64,000 nucleotides of DNA from Planctomycetaceae bacterium. GTDB taxonomy: Bacteria; Planctomycetota; Planctomycetia; Pirellulales; Pirellulaceae. A program made the position numbers and the translations under genes. The stretch is taken from positions 15,322-79,321 of the forward strand of contig PAQH01000039.1 of NCBI GenBank assembly GCA_002709225.1, written 5' to 3'. Positions 34,454 through 44,546 of this stretch are shown in pieces. The notes under the pieces are model-generated. The model was given only the letters and a program-made list of their open reading frames with translations. It was not told the origin of the DNA and did not search any database. Each line of letters starts with the position of its first letter. Within the stretch, counting starts at the first letter, position 1.

Positions 34454-37400
34454 CTAACCTTTGGTGATCACCTCGTCCAGGTTCAACAAGACGCTCGCGA
34501 CATAAAACCAGGCAGCCAATTCAGCCGCCGCCCCCTGACTCAAGTCACGATTCTCGAGCAAATCGCGCGCACGATCGGGTTGCGTCAAAAAACGCTTTCG
34601 CTGCGTTCGAAACAACTCCGTCAGATAAGCGCGTTCTCGTGCCCGCGGCAGTCGCGTCAAGCACAAGCGAAACCCATATTCCACTTGCTTCTCCAGAGGA
34701 ACCGAGGCGGCTTCACGGACAATCCGTTTGGCGAGTGCTAAAGCAATCTCGGTATAAGCCGGATCGTTGAGCAAGGTCAGCGCCTGCAACGGCGTATTGG
34801 TAACACTGCGCTGGACCGTACAGGACGTCCGGTCCGGCGCATCAAAACTCGTAAAACTGGGGTAGGGTGCACTTCGGCGCCAGACCACATACACGCCACG
34901 GCGAAAACGATCCGCACCGCTTGACGTTTTGTACTTGGGCGCATTGCGGCCCACGTGACGCCAGATACCATCAGGCTGAGGTGGATAGACCGCCGGACCT
35001 CCCATGTTGTTTGCCAATAGCCCCGCGATCGACAATGCCTGATCACGAATCAGTTCTGCGGGCAAACGAAAACGCGGGGCGCGAGCCAGCCAAATGTTTC
35101 TCGGATCACGCTGCAACAATTCCACAGACAAGCGAGATTGCTGACGGTACGTCGCCGACGTCACAATCCATCGATGCAACCGTTTGGTCGACCAGCCGCC
35201 AAGTACAAATTCCCGGGCCAACAAATCAAGCAACTCGGGATGCGTTGGAGCCTCACCTTGGCTGCCGAAATCCTCGCTGGTTTCAACCAATCCACGTCCG
35301 AAAATCTCGGCCCACCAGCGGTTGACAGTCACACGCGCCGTCAAAGGATTTTCTGTACTGGCTAACCAGCGGGCCAACCCAAGTCGATTGGCAGGCGATC
35401 CTGATCCCAACGCATGCAACGCGTGGGGAGTTCCCGCACTCACTTCAGCTCCGGGATCCAGAAAATTGCCGCGGCGCAAGATACGGGTGGGACGAGGGGT
35501 TCCCTGTTCAACCATGACAAGCGTCGAATCCGCCTGAATCTTATCGAGTTGCTGCTGGATTGCATCGCGGCGTTGCTGGAGCTTCACCAGCATTGGATCC
35601 TGGGACAAGTAATAGCTTTCAAGTCGCTTTTGTTGCGCCTTCGTACGTGTCTGGCGATCACCCAACAGAATCGTAATGACCTCTGCAGGCACCTGGAGTG
35701 TTGCCGGATCCCCCGTCATCGCGAACAACTGAAAACGGCCAATCGTACGACCGGCACCATGGTGCTGATCCATCACAAACTTCAACAAGGTGCCTTGGGC
35801 GTCTCCAACAGCGTTGGTTGTCAAGAACGTCGCACGGTGCGGCTTCCCGAACTGAGGGGCAATCGCCCATCCCGTTTTCGGGTTGCCATCGATCGCACCA
35901 GCTACAGGGTAGTTGGCCTGTGAAAAATCGGCTTGGGCAGAGTGGAGAACAATGGAAGTTGCGGGGGCCTGGTCGCGACAGACAGCTGCAGAAATCGCGA
36001 ATTCGTGTAGCACAAAATTCGGCCGTTCTGGATGATGCCGTCCCGGACCCTGTCCTGGCAGCGAAGGGTCGGTCAATGCGACCAGACGAAATCCCCGAAT
36101 TCCTGTCAGTTCGGTCCGCGCTGTGACCGTGTACACGTCCACCGGGGGCCGAGTACCGCCCACCAAAACGGAGCCATCCGCGAGCAGCGTGTGCGAAGCC
36201 CCACCTTGCGATGTGAATTCCTCTATTTGAAGTAGGTGAAATTGGGGGTTCATAGCCAGCAATTTGCTTTGCTGCATCTCCCAGGAGTCAAACTCAGCCA
36301 GCAAGTCGCGGCGACGCGTTTTGACGCGTTGTTGCGATTGCGCAAGCTGCCCCTGATAGGCAGAGCGACGCGCCACGGCCTGGGTACTCAATGGCAAGGA
36401 TAACTTAGGCCCGACAAAATCAAATTGGATCCCGTCACCCTTTACCTCTAAGGGCGTGTTATTGAAATATGCGAAAAGCTGATAGTACTCACGCTGCGAA
36501 AAAGGATCGTATTTGTGGTCATGGCATTGACTACATGCAATCGTACTCCCTAACCATACGGTCGCCGTGGTGTTGACTCGATCGATGATCTGATTGACTC
36601 GGTTTTCTTCCGGATCGACACCCGCTTCTACATTACAGGTCGTTAACCGATGAAAGCCCGTAGCCAGTTGCTGCTCAATCGTGGGATTGGGCAACAAATC
36701 ACCCGCGAGCTGCTCGATACTGAATTGATCAAACGGCATATCCGCATTCAGTGCATTGATTACCCAATCGCGATACGGCCAGACACTACGAAACTGATCG
36801 GCTTGGTACCCGTTGCTGTCGGCATAACGAGCCAGATCAAGCCAGGACCGGGCCCACTTCTCGCCATATCGGGGCGAAGCCAAGAGGTGGTCAACAACCC
36901 GTTCAAAGGCATCCGGACGCAGAGAGGAACGGAACGCGTCGGCCTCCGCAATCGAAGGAGGCAATCCCGTTAAATCCAGAAACACACGTCGTAATAAGCG
37001 TTCGGGAATGGCTGCGGGCGCCGCAAGCATACGTTCCGCCCGTAAGCGATGGCGTACCCAGGAATCCACCGGAGACCGTGCATCATCACGGGTTCTCCCC
37101 ACAGGAAGCGGGGCGCGAACAGGTGCAACATAGGCCCAATGTGGCCGCGTTTCCGGCGGATCAGTCAAGCTCGCGGTGCTGACCGCACCTTGTGTAATCC
37201 ATCGACCAATGAGTGCTGTTTGCGCCGCCGTCAGCGGCTTTTCTTCAAATGGCATTCGGGCTGCGCCAGCGGCCCCCGTCAGGCGACGAAATAGCGCGCT
37301 CGTGTCGGCGCGGCCGGGCGTCAAGACCGCGCCGGTCATCCCGCCGCGCAACAGACCACCCCAGCTATCTAGTCGCAGTTGGCCGCGTTGCTGTTGAGCG

Positions 37401-37621
37401 CCGTGACACTTTACGCAACGCCCTCGCAATACGGGTAGCACATCGCGGACAAACTCCGGTGGTTCGTCGGCGCGGGTCGTGGACGCATCAAAACACCACG
37501 CCAAGACCAACAGACCGACCGGCCAACAGGGCGGCACAAACCCGCGCAGCTTGTGCGCATTCGAAATCTGACAACCACCCCGACTGGCAGGCCAGAGTAT
37601 TCGTAATACAACGACGTTCAT
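34454..37621 (-). CDS. Planctomycete cytochrome-c-type DUF1549/DUF1553 protein
   Basis: A 1055-aa exported protein. The N-terminus carries a signal-like hydrophobic stretch (PVGLLVLAWCFDAS) followed by the PSCyt1 heme site CVKCH (residues 69-73). The DUF1549 (PSCyt2) domain starts near residue 195 (DSWVRHRLRAERM, LPRYGEKWARSWLDLARYADSNGY-type motif). A central region of about 250 aa contains a lectin-like insertion. DUF1553 (PSD1) fills residues 740-1010 (NRWWAEIFGRGLVETSEDFG, HPELLDLLAREF, FDAPDRTSCTVQR). The family may take part in periplasmic polymer degradation with redox chemistry; function is unproven. GAGG precedes the ATG at 37621. It is translated just ahead of the DUF1501 gene. Confidence 0.92.
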   Translation of the reverse strand: MNVVVLRILWPASRGGCQISNAHKLRGFVPPCWPVGLLVLAWCFDASTTRADEPPEFVRDVLPVLRGRCVKCHGAQQQRGQLRLDSWGGLLRGGMTGAVLTPGRADTSALFRRLTGAAGAARMPFEEKPLTAAQTALIGRWITQGAVSTASLTDPPETRPHWAYVAPVRAPLPVGRTRDDARSPVDSWVRHRLRAERMLAAPAAIPERLLRRVFLDLTGLPPSIAEADAFRSSLRPDAFERVVDHLLASPRYGEKWARSWLDLARYADSNGYQADQFRSVWPYRDWVINALNADMPFDQFSIEQLAGDLLPNPTIEQQLATGFHRLTTCNVEAGVDPEENRVNQIIDRVNTTATVWLGSTIACSQCHDHKYDPFSQREYYQLFAYFNNTPLEVKGDGIQFDFVGPKLSLPLSTQAVARRSAYQGQLAQSQQRVKTRRRDLLAEFDSWEMQQSKLLAMNPQFHLLQIEEFTSQGGASHTLLADGSVLVGGTRPPVDVYTVTARTELTGIRGFRLVALTDPSLPGQGPGRHHPERPNFVLHEFAISAAVCRDQAPATSIVLHSAQADFSQANYPVAGAIDGNPKTGWAIAPQFGKPHRATFLTTNAVGDAQGTLLKFVMDQHHGAGRTIGRFQLFAMTGDPATLQVPAEVITILLGDRQTRTKAQQKRLESYYLSQDPMLVKLQQRRDAIQQQLDKIQADSTLVMVEQGTPRPTRILRRGNFLDPGAEVSAGTPHALHALGSGSPANRLGLARWLASTENPLTARVTVNRWWAEIFGRGLVETSEDFGSQGEAPTHPELLDLLAREFVLGGWSTKRLHRWIVTSATYRQQSRLSVELLQRDPRNIWLARAPRFRLPAELIRDQALSIAGLLANNMGGPAVYPPQPDGIWRHVGRNAPKYKTSSGADRFRRGVYVVWRRSAPYPSFTSFDAPDRTSCTVQRSVTNTPLQALTLLNDPAYTEIALALAKRIVREAASVPLEKQVEYGFRLCLTRLPRARERAYLTELFRTQRKRFLTQPDRARDLLENRDLSQGAAAELAAWFYVASVLLNLDEVITKG

Positions 37622-37631
37622 CCGTCTTGCC

Positions 37632-38798
37632 TCAATCCCAAACGAGGTCTCCTGGCAAACGGTTCAGGTTGACGCAACCGTCGTCCGTCACCACAACCAT
37701 GTCTTCCACACGAATGCCGCCCAAATCACGACGATACAAACCGGGTTCAATCGTCAGCGCGTCACCTGTCACTAGCTCCGGCCCCTTGTAGTCCAATAGT
37801 GGAGGTTCGTGCACATCCAGACCGATCCCATGCCCGCTTCCGTGTGTCATCGCACAGTACGATTGGGGCGCCTCCTCATCCGGCAAACCCATTGCGTAAC
37901 CATGCCCTGTGATCACCGAGGCAATGGCAAGGTGCACCTCTTCACCTGACACACCTGCTCGTGTCGCAGCGATACCTGCCTGCTTGGCAGCAACCACCGT
38001 CTGATGCATTTCAACCAAGGTGTCGACAATTTCCCCATGCACAACCGTTCGCGTGCAGTCACCGTAGTAATGGGTTGTTTGGTCGCGCGGAAAAATGTCA
38101 ATGATGACCGGCTGTCCGGTGCGTAAAACTCCCGACCCTCGATCATGGCAATCCGCTCCCGTTGGGCCACCCGCAACAATCGAAGGCGGGTTGGAGAACC
38201 CGTGATCCAAAAGCCAATGATCGATCGCGGCACGAACCCTTTCAGACGTCAACGGCCGCCCATCAACCAGCAGTTGGCCGCTCGTATCTGCCGTTGCCCG
38301 CGCCACCATCTGGCAAGCCATTTCCATGGCCCCTTCGGTTACTTCCTGGGCTTTGCGAAGCCATTCAACTTCCTGCTGATCCTTGGCACGACGTGATAGA
38401 ACGCCCAGTTCGCTATCACACTCCAGCTCAATGCCCGCCTCCCGAACCGCTTCGGCATAGATCAAAGGCAAAGAGCGATCGCCGACAACGCGGCGAATAT
38501 CTGCCCGCCGCAAAAACTCCGCAGCCGCCTGCGCGGTCGCCGTTTCACGGTCACCCGACAGACCGCCAGCTGGCGTAAAGTCGGCAGGACAAGCTACTTC
38601 ATCTACCCGGGCGTGCTGACGCGCACGTTGCATCTCAATGTCACGGAGAATCAACGTCGCATGAACACCGCCATCTGCAGGCAACTCAATCAGAACAGCC
38701 GGATCACCAACTGAAAACCGTAACCGATGGAACAGCGCCGCATTGGTCTCGGGAATCCCGGCCATGATTCTTCCCAATGCAGCGTTTTGGTCGGCCAT
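37632..38798 (-). CDS. M24-family metallopeptidase (Xaa-Pro dipeptidase-like)
   Basis: A 388-aa protein with a creatinase-like N-terminal domain and a C-terminal pita-bread domain. All five metal ligands are visible: Asp in VIIDIFP, Asp in YGDCTRT, His in MTHGSGHGIGLDVHEPP, Glu in LTIEPG and Glu in IRVEDM. It probably removes N-terminal residues preceding proline or hydrolyses Xaa-Pro dipeptides in the cytoplasm. GAGGAA precedes the ATG. It lies 10 bases upstream of the DUF1549/1553 gene on the same strand, so the three genes form one operon, although no functional link is obvious. Confidence 0.92.
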   Translation of the reverse strand: MADQNAALGRIMAGIPETNAALFHRLRFSVGDPAVLIELPADGGVHATLILRDIEMQRARQHARVDEVACPADFTPAGGLSGDRETATAQAAAEFLRRADIRRVVGDRSLPLIYAEAVREAGIELECDSELGVLSRRAKDQQEVEWLRKAQEVTEGAMEMACQMVARATADTSGQLLVDGRPLTSERVRAAIDHWLLDHGFSNPPSIVAGGPTGADCHDRGSGVLRTGQPVIIDIFPRDQTTHYYGDCTRTVVHGEIVDTLVEMHQTVVAAKQAGIAATRAGVSGEEVHLAIASVITGHGYAMGLPDEEAPQSYCAMTHGSGHGIGLDVHEPPLLDYKGPELVTGDALTIEPGLYRRDLGGIRVEDMVVVTDDGCVNLNRLPGDLVWD

Positions 38799-39182
38799 TC
38801 TCTATTCCTCGCGCATGATCTATTGTCGCTCGCGCCAACGTCCGTCGATGGCCCCAAGCCCAGTATACGTACCCCTGGCAAGCGCACCAGTTACAGATTC
38901 CTCAGGAAGCCCGCCAGCGGCCGAGCCAGCTACTGAACCAGATCCGCCGCTCTGCCGCGGCCGACTTCCCACCGGCCCATCAAACCACCGCCCTAACACC
39001 CTGCTAGCAGTGCCTGTTCGTCTGGTTTTCACCGGCAATGACGACCTAATCGGAAAACTTGATCAGATCCATCAATTTTGATAGTATGATTGTGACCTGC
39101 GCTGGTCAGACTGGCCGACATACGTCATGATGTGTGGCCATACTACTAAGACATCAACCCCACTTTGGCGAGGTTCAAGCAG
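38799..39182. other. 384-bp divergent intergenic region
   Basis: This spacer separates the M24 peptidase operon and a plus-strand DUF1501 gene. No repeat, strong hairpin or supported ORF is visible. An A+T-richer stretch at 39055-39090 could carry the promoter of the DUF1501 gene. Confidence 0.45.
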
Positions 39183-40571
39183 ATGCTCACCATTCTCGGA
39201 AAATCGGGTGGACGCAACGGTTTTTGTGACCGAGTTAGTCGTCGTGATTTCCTCACGATTGGCGGCGGGCTGACGATGGGTAGCCTCACCCTTCCACAGT
39301 TATTGGCTGCGGAATCCAAAGTCGGAATCAAGAATTCCCATAAAGCGATTATCAACATCTTCCTCGGTGGGGGTCCTCCACACCAGGACATGTGGGACGT
39401 CAAGGTCGATGCGCCACGCGAAATCCGCGGGGAGTTCAAGCCAATCCACACCTCAGTGGAAGGTATCGAAATTTGCGAACTGTTCCCCATGATCGCGCAG
39501 TCGATGGAAAAGTATGTTCCTATTCGCTCTATCGTCGGCGCCAGGGGTGGGCACGCGGCTGTTCAAGCGATGATTGGCCGGGCGCCGAGCAATCCTCCGG
39601 CTGGTGGCTGGCCTTCTATGGGTGCTTGGGTCTCCAGGCTACAAGGGCCTGTCAACCACACCATTCCGCCGCATCTTAGTTTGATGTACAAGACCGACCA
39701 CGCTCCCTGGGGGGATCCAGGCAATGGTGGTTTCCTCGGAATGAAGCATGCCCCCTTCCGACTGGTTGGTGGCAAGGGTGCGAAACGTTCGGTGCAATCT
39801 CGTGAAAATATGGTGCTGAAGAACATCACCCTTGATCGCCTCAGCGACCGCAATGCAGTGCTTACGTCGCTCGACAATTTCCGTCGTGAAACGGACGCCA
39901 CGGGTGTCATGGAAGGTGTCGACTCGTTTACACAGCAGGCACTCGGCATTCTGACTGATTCAAAACTCGCCGAAGCGCTCGACTACACCAAAGAAGATCC
40001 CAAGTTGATCGAACGTTATGGCAAAGGAAACCCAGGATTTACGGCCGACGGTGCCCCGAAAGTCACCGAGAATTTCCTAGTAGCGCGGCGCCTGGTCGAA
40101 GCGGGTGCACGTGTGGTTTCGATGAACTTTAGCCGCTGGGATTGGCACGGCGGCAACTTTAACCGCAGCCGGCAAGACATGCCGATGCTCGATCGAGCAC
40201 TAACGGCTTTGGTGGACGACCTTGACGACCGTGGCATGCTGGATGATGTTGGTATTGTCTGCTGGGGTGAATTTGGACGGACCCCGAAGATTAATAAAAA
40301 TGCCGGACGCGACCACTGGCCGCGAGTGTCCTGCGCCATCATGGCCGGCGGTGGTATCCGAGCCGGACAGGTGATCGGTGCGACAAATCGACTCGGTGAA
40401 TACGCGACCGATCGGCCAGTTACCTTCTCTGAAGTCCACTCGACGCTGTACCACAATATCGGCCTGGATTGGGACTTCCTGGGGGTCTCGGCTAACCGGC
40501 AATTCGATCTGCGGGGACGACCGTACTACCCAGTAGATCCGGAAGTCATGCCAATGAAAGAACTGGTTTAA
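39183..40571 (+). CDS. DUF1501 protein (Tat-exported)
   Basis: A protein of about 462 aa. The leader holds SRRDFLTIGGGLTMGSL, a clear twin-arginine signal. Family motifs are NIFLGGGPPHQDMWDVK, RRLVEAGARVVSM, DWHGGNFN, CWGEFGRTPKINKNAGRDHWP and GGGIRAGQVIGATNR. The ATG at 39183 is used rather than the TTG at 39165; GAGG lies about ten bases upstream. Unlike the gene at 33059 it has no DUF1549/1553 partner beside it. It is followed by a strong intrinsic terminator, so it is monocistronic. Confidence 0.92.
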   Translation: MLTILGKSGGRNGFCDRVSRRDFLTIGGGLTMGSLTLPQLLAAESKVGIKNSHKAIINIFLGGGPPHQDMWDVKVDAPREIRGEFKPIHTSVEGIEICELFPMIAQSMEKYVPIRSIVGARGGHAAVQAMIGRAPSNPPAGGWPSMGAWVSRLQGPVNHTIPPHLSLMYKTDHAPWGDPGNGGFLGMKHAPFRLVGGKGAKRSVQSRENMVLKNITLDRLSDRNAVLTSLDNFRRETDATGVMEGVDSFTQQALGILTDSKLAEALDYTKEDPKLIERYGKGNPGFTADGAPKVTENFLVARRLVEAGARVVSMNFSRWDWHGGNFNRSRQDMPMLDRALTALVDDLDDRGMLDDVGIVCWGEFGRTPKINKNAGRDHWPRVSCAIMAGGGIRAGQVIGATNRLGEYATDRPVTFSEVHSTLYHNIGLDWDFLGVSANRQFDLRGRPYYPVDPEVMPMKELV

Positions 40572-40591
40572 ACGTCAGACCAGAACAATAC

Positions 40592-40637
40592 CTACAAAAA
40601 TAGACCCGCGAGCTGGCTCGCGGGTCTTTTTTTGTAG
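40592..40637 (+). terminator. Rho-independent terminator after DUF1501 gene
   Basis: AGACCCGCGAGC and GCTCGCGGGTCT pair as an 11-12 bp G+C-rich stem with a CTGG loop, followed by a run of T residues from 40627 to 40633. The flanks extend the pairing (CTACAAAAA with TTTTTGTAG), so it could work in both directions. It lies about 20 bases after the stop codon and is the clearest intrinsic terminator in the window. Confidence 0.95.
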
Positions 40638-40869
40638 TAAGGACGCCACAGCTTCACAGTCCAAACTGCTCCTCCCTAGTCCCCAAAGTCAGCGCGGCCC
40701 AGCTCTCCCGTTCGCAGAGAGGTCTGGCAAGTCAACTCTCTCGCCCCTCGCATCCCTTGATCGAAAACGGTCTACTGGTAGCTGCTGGACACCGCAGTGA
40801 CTGGTATGGTGTGTTACCCACTCGAAGCCTCGACTCCACCACGTGTTCCCTGACGTACGAATTCAATCT

Positions 40870-41844
40870 GTGAATAAATCTTCGCCCCGACCCCACATAC
40901 TCGACTATCTGCGACTGTTCCGCATTCCCAATGTGTTCACGGCCATCGCCGACATTGCCATGGGATTTCTGCTCGTTCGCGGGAGCCCTGATCCCGTCGT
41001 GGTATTCGTCTTACTGGCAGGCGCATCCGCACTGATCTACACAGCGGGCATGGTATTGAATGACGTCTTTGACGTTGATATCGACCGCCGTGAACGACCT
41101 GAACGCCCGCTTCCTGCGGGCCGGATTTCATTGTCCTCTGCCCGATTGATCGGGGTGGGAATGTTGGCAGGGGGCGTACTCCTGGCATCCTTGGCGGGCT
41201 TCTTCTGCACCGTCACAGGAGTACTCACCTGGCGTCCTGCAGTCGTGGCGTTGGGCCTGGTGAGCGCAGTTTTACTGTACGATGCCTGGCTGAAGAGAAC
41301 TCCCCTGGGACCATTGGGGATGGCATCTTGCCGGTTTTTGAATGTCTTGTTGGGGGCGAGTATCGCGGCACCCGCCGCCGATTGGTGGTTGGCATACTAT
41401 GGCCCTGTCCCCCTCATCGCCGGTGGAGGCCTGGGAATCTACATCGTCGGAGTAACGTGGTTTGCACGTAGTGAAGCCGAAACAAGTCATCGCCTGAGTC
41501 TCGGGTTAGCAACGGGGGTCATTGCCTTAGGGATCGTCACTTTGGGACTTCTACACAACACCCTCGAACTTGTTGAGCCTAAGCGAACGCTACTCCTGGC
41601 AAACCAAGGCGGTTGGGTACTACTGATGAGTTTGTTGGCGTTTGTGATATTGCAACGGTGTCTGATCGCCATCGCAAATCCATCTCCACAGAAAGTGCAA
41701 TTCGCAGTCAAGAACTGCATTCTCTCCATCATTACGCTTGATGCTGCGGTCGTATTGGATACCAGCAATGTGTACTGTGCCGTGAGTGTGCTGGCCCTGC
41801 TTGTGCCTACGTTAGTTTTGGGACGTTGGGTCTATTCAACCTAA
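40870..41844 (+). CDS. UbiA-family membrane prenyltransferase
   Basis: A protein of about 324 aa with eight to nine predicted membrane helices. The prenyl-diphosphate/Mg2+ motif is NDVFDVDIDRRERPERPLPAG (Asn64 onward), the hallmark of UbiA-type enzymes; the second Asp-rich site (YDAWLKRTPLGPLGM) is typical of the EboC/MenA side of the family. It would transfer a prenyl chain to an aromatic or other small acceptor in the membrane. Its overall sequence recalls EboC-like proteins, but no other ebo genes are present here. The start is a GTG at 40870; a second GTG at 40843 is equally possible and neither has a good ribosome-binding site. Confidence 0.87.
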   Translation: MNKSSPRPHILDYLRLFRIPNVFTAIADIAMGFLLVRGSPDPVVVFVLLAGASALIYTAGMVLNDVFDVDIDRRERPERPLPAGRISLSSARLIGVGMLAGGVLLASLAGFFCTVTGVLTWRPAVVALGLVSAVLLYDAWLKRTPLGPLGMASCRFLNVLLGASIAAPAADWWLAYYGPVPLIAGGGLGIYIVGVTWFARSEAETSHRLSLGLATGVIALGIVTLGLLHNTLELVEPKRTLLLANQGGWVLLMSLLAFVILQRCLIAIANPSPQKVQFAVKNCILSIITLDAAVVLDTSNVYCAVSVLALLVPTLVLGRWVYST

Positions 41845-41891
41845 AGCTGGCCCACCGCATTGCCGACGCTTGACGCGCCATCAGCCGAGAG

Positions 41892-41921
41892 GTCACGACA
41901 ACGTCAAAGTTGGTTCGTGAC
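41892..41921. terminator. Bidirectional hairpin between UbiA and sulfatase genes
   Basis: GTCACGACAAC pairs with GTTG and TCGTGAC through an 11-bp stem with a two-base bulge and a six-base loop. It lies in the 88-bp space between two convergent genes. There is no T-tract, so it is a candidate terminator only. Confidence 0.45.
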
Positions 41922-41932
41922 ACATGGGACGA

Positions 41933-43561
41933 TCAAGGGACGACCTTCTGGACGACCGGGCTATCGCGATACCCCAGTCGACAGGCTTTGACCCGCAACC
42001 GAGTATTAGGAGAGAAAGCGATTGGCCCTGTATAAAGTTTCCACCCACGCTGCCCCACTCCAATCGCGTAGGCGATCGAGGCGCCCTTGGTTCGACAAGA
42101 CATGTCTATCCGACCATCCTGTATGGTGATTTGCGGCTGCTCCGTCGTATTCCAATGGCCCCCTGGTCGCGCTACCTCATCGAGAATCGGCTCCGGGATC
42201 AAACCCAAATCTCCGGTATCTCGGGCCCAGCTGTCAAGCGCTTTACGCATGCGTTGCAGCTGACTCTGGAATTGTGGGGCCGCTGCCAAATTCCGGATTT
42301 CATGGGGATCGGCCTGTGTGTCATAAAGCTCCTCGACAGGTTTAGTAGAACGGAAAAACAACTCTTGGATCTCGTCCAAATCACCTGCGGCGTGGAGTCG
42401 ACGCATTTCACGCATCGTCGGCATCTGATCCATGTAGTCAATGGACTGGGCGTAAGGAAGCTCAGGCATGAAATTACGAATGTACTTGAACCGCTTATCA
42501 CGCACGGCACGAATGATATCGCGTGCTTCATCCATTCGGTCACGTGCCGCAAAAATGAACTCGCGTTCCTGTGCACGCTCAGGCCCCAGGATCACCTGCC
42601 CTTGCATATGCTGAGGAACCGGAACGCCCGCCAGCGACAGTACCGTTGGCGCCAAGTCAAGAAAACAAACCATGTCATCGCGTCGCGTATTTGGGGCGAC
42701 GCGCCCAGGCCAACGAACTACCAACGGCACACGAATTCCGGAATCGTAAATCCAACGTTTTGCACGTGGTAAACCACGACCGTGGTCACCCCAAAAAAAG
42801 ACAACCGTCTGATCTGTCAGACCATCTTGCTTGAGGTCGCGCAGAATCTTCCCAACTCGCCGATCTGTCGCAGTAATCAGATCGGCATAGCGCGCCCAAT
42901 CGCGACGTGTCACGGGAGTGTCGGGATAGTAGGGAGGAACCTTTGCCTGATCGGGGTCATGCCGCTTGTCCGCTGGCAACGAAGAACGCAATCTCTGGTA
43001 GGCTGCCTCTGGCTGTCGAATACGACTCTCGTGCGTACTGGTCAAATTAATGACGCAAAAAAAGGGAGTCTCATCATCCGGTCGGTTACGCCAATGCGCA
43101 CCTCGGCGGTTGTCGTCCCAAGCCGTGAGTGGCGACGCAAACTGATAATCGGTTTTTGAATCGTTGGTGCAGTAGTATCCGGCTCGGCGCAGGTACTCGG
43201 TAAAACAACGTACGTAGTCAGGAGGGACCCCATTAGCCCGCATGTGTTGAGTGCCAATACTGGTGGGATACATCCCGGTGATTACACCCGACCGTGTCGG
43301 CGCACACACACCAGAGTGTGAAAAGGCATTAGTAAACAGCGCCCCTTGTCGCGCCAACCGATCGATATTCGGCGTAATCGCGTAATCGTCGCCGTAGCAG
43401 CCCAGATCCGGACTGATATCCTCAAGACTGATCCACAGGATATTGGGACGTTGCGTGGACTCCTCGCGAGCCGCTGTCGTTCTCTCTCCCCTACCGTACG
43501 CGCAGAGGAAACAACTCAGCACCATACCCACATGCAATCCCAGCCATCTGTGTTTCTTCAT
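41933..43561 (-). CDS. Exported type I sulfatase
   Basis: A protein of about 542 aa. The start MKKHRWLGLHVGMVLSCFL gives a signal peptide; a longer ORF upstream is not needed. The N-terminal metal site is ILWISLEDISPDLGCYG. The formylglycine signature is CAPTRSG (Cys86), so the maturase would convert Cys. WGDHGRG holds the downstream metal residues and VRWPG, FLDLAPTVLSLAG are family-typical. Planctomycetes carry very many sulfatases that remove sulfate esters from algal polysaccharides. A short Arg/Cys-rich C-terminal region (RIDMSCRTKGASIAYAI) resembles a lectin-like tail. It is last in the aldolase/Tm-1/TIM-barrel gene run, 78 bp downstream. Confidence 0.91.
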   Translation of the reverse strand: MKKHRWLGLHVGMVLSCFLCAYGRGERTTAAREESTQRPNILWISLEDISPDLGCYGDDYAITPNIDRLARQGALFTNAFSHSGVCAPTRSGVITGMYPTSIGTQHMRANGVPPDYVRCFTEYLRRAGYYCTNDSKTDYQFASPLTAWDDNRRGAHWRNRPDDETPFFCVINLTSTHESRIRQPEAAYQRLRSSLPADKRHDPDQAKVPPYYPDTPVTRRDWARYADLITATDRRVGKILRDLKQDGLTDQTVVFFWGDHGRGLPRAKRWIYDSGIRVPLVVRWPGRVAPNTRRDDMVCFLDLAPTVLSLAGVPVPQHMQGQVILGPERAQEREFIFAARDRMDEARDIIRAVRDKRFKYIRNFMPELPYAQSIDYMDQMPTMREMRRLHAAGDLDEIQELFFRSTKPVEELYDTQADPHEIRNLAAAPQFQSQLQRMRKALDSWARDTGDLGLIPEPILDEVARPGGHWNTTEQPQITIQDGRIDMSCRTKGASIAYAIGVGQRGWKLYTGPIAFSPNTRLRVKACRLGYRDSPVVQKVVP

Positions 43562-43639
43562 CACTGTATTCCATTCCATCCAGGATAATTCCATCCAGGA
43601 AAGTCGTTATTGGGTTGAGCAAGCTCGTGCACCATTAGA

Positions 43640-44482
43640 TCATTGCGATCGCGTCAAAGAAAGTTCGCTGAACTGACGGACACGCGATTCGATCGCGGGC
43701 TCCACGGGTAGCCGCTCCATACTGCTCGCGCCATAAAATCCACTGATACCCTCCGTCTGATCAAGTATGTACTGGGCGTCCTCCGGCTCAGCGATAGGAC
43801 CTCCATGACACAGCACCAGAATCTCAGGATTAACCCGTTTCGCGGCGTCGTGCATTTCCTGCACGCGAGGAACCGCTTCTTCAAGTGTCACGGCAGTCTC
43901 CGCGCCAATGGTCCCTTTGGTCGTCAAACCCATGTGCGGGATCAAAATGTCAGCTCCCGCACTAGCCAGAGCTGCCGCCTGATCACAATCAAAACAGTAA
44001 GGTGTGGTCAACAGGCCCATTTGATGTGCCGTGTGAATCATGTCCACTTCAGGTCCAAAACCCATCCCGGTCTCTTCAAGATTTTGACGAAACCGGCCGT
44101 CAATCAGCCCCACGGTTGGAAAATTCTGCACCCCTGAAAACCCCGCCTGATCGACCTGCCGCAGAAACAGCTTCATCACTCGAAAGGGATCTGTCCCGCA
44201 AATCCCGGCAAGTACCGGTGTATGTGTGACCACTGGGATCACTTCGCGCGCCATTTCCATGACGATCGCATTCGCATCTCCATAGGGCATCATTCCTGAT
44301 AAGGACCCCCGCCCGCCCATCCGAAATCGACCCGAGTTGTAGATCACCAGTAGATCCACACCACCCGCTTCCGCCATCTTCGCGCTCAACCCGGTCCCCG
44401 CTCCACCACCAACAATGGGTTTGCCCACAGCGAGTTTGGCACGCATTCGATCGAGAATTACATCCCGTGAAAACAAACCCAT
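43640..44482 (-). CDS. TIM-barrel protein of the PEP-hydrolase-like family (Tm-1 C-terminal half)
   Basis: A 280-aa TIM-barrel protein of Pfam PF09370. Visible segments are [86 protein letters not shown] and [13 protein letters not shown]. In plants this domain is fused C-terminally to a Tm-1-like domain in the Tm-1 protein, where it is a TIM-barrel-like region. Here it is a separate gene 64 bp downstream of the Tm-1-like gene. GGGAGGAG lies eight bases before the ATG. The reaction is not established in any organism I know with confidence. Confidence 0.85.
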   Translation of the reverse strand: MGLFSRDVILDRMRAKLAVGKPIVGGGAGTGLSAKMAEAGGVDLLVIYNSGRFRMGGRGSLSGMMPYGDANAIVMEMAREVIPVVTHTPVLAGICGTDPFRVMKLFLRQVDQAGFSGVQNFPTVGLIDGRFRQNLEETGMGFGPEVDMIHTAHQMGLLTTPYCFDCDQAAALASAGADILIPHMGLTTKGTIGAETAVTLEEAVPRVQEMHDAAKRVNPEILVLCHGGPIAEPEDAQYILDQTEGISGFYGASSMERLPVEPAIESRVRQFSELSLTRSQ

Positions 44483-44546
44483 TGCTCAGACTCCTCCCAC
44501 ACGCTCGTCGAATTCTGGTAATGCGCAAGGCTCCTGCGCAGCGCGC

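Noticed and set aside
41924-42772. A 282-codon plus-strand ORF
   Set aside because: It lies entirely antisense to the sulfatase gene, which has a full set of family motifs; the ORF protein has no recognisable features.
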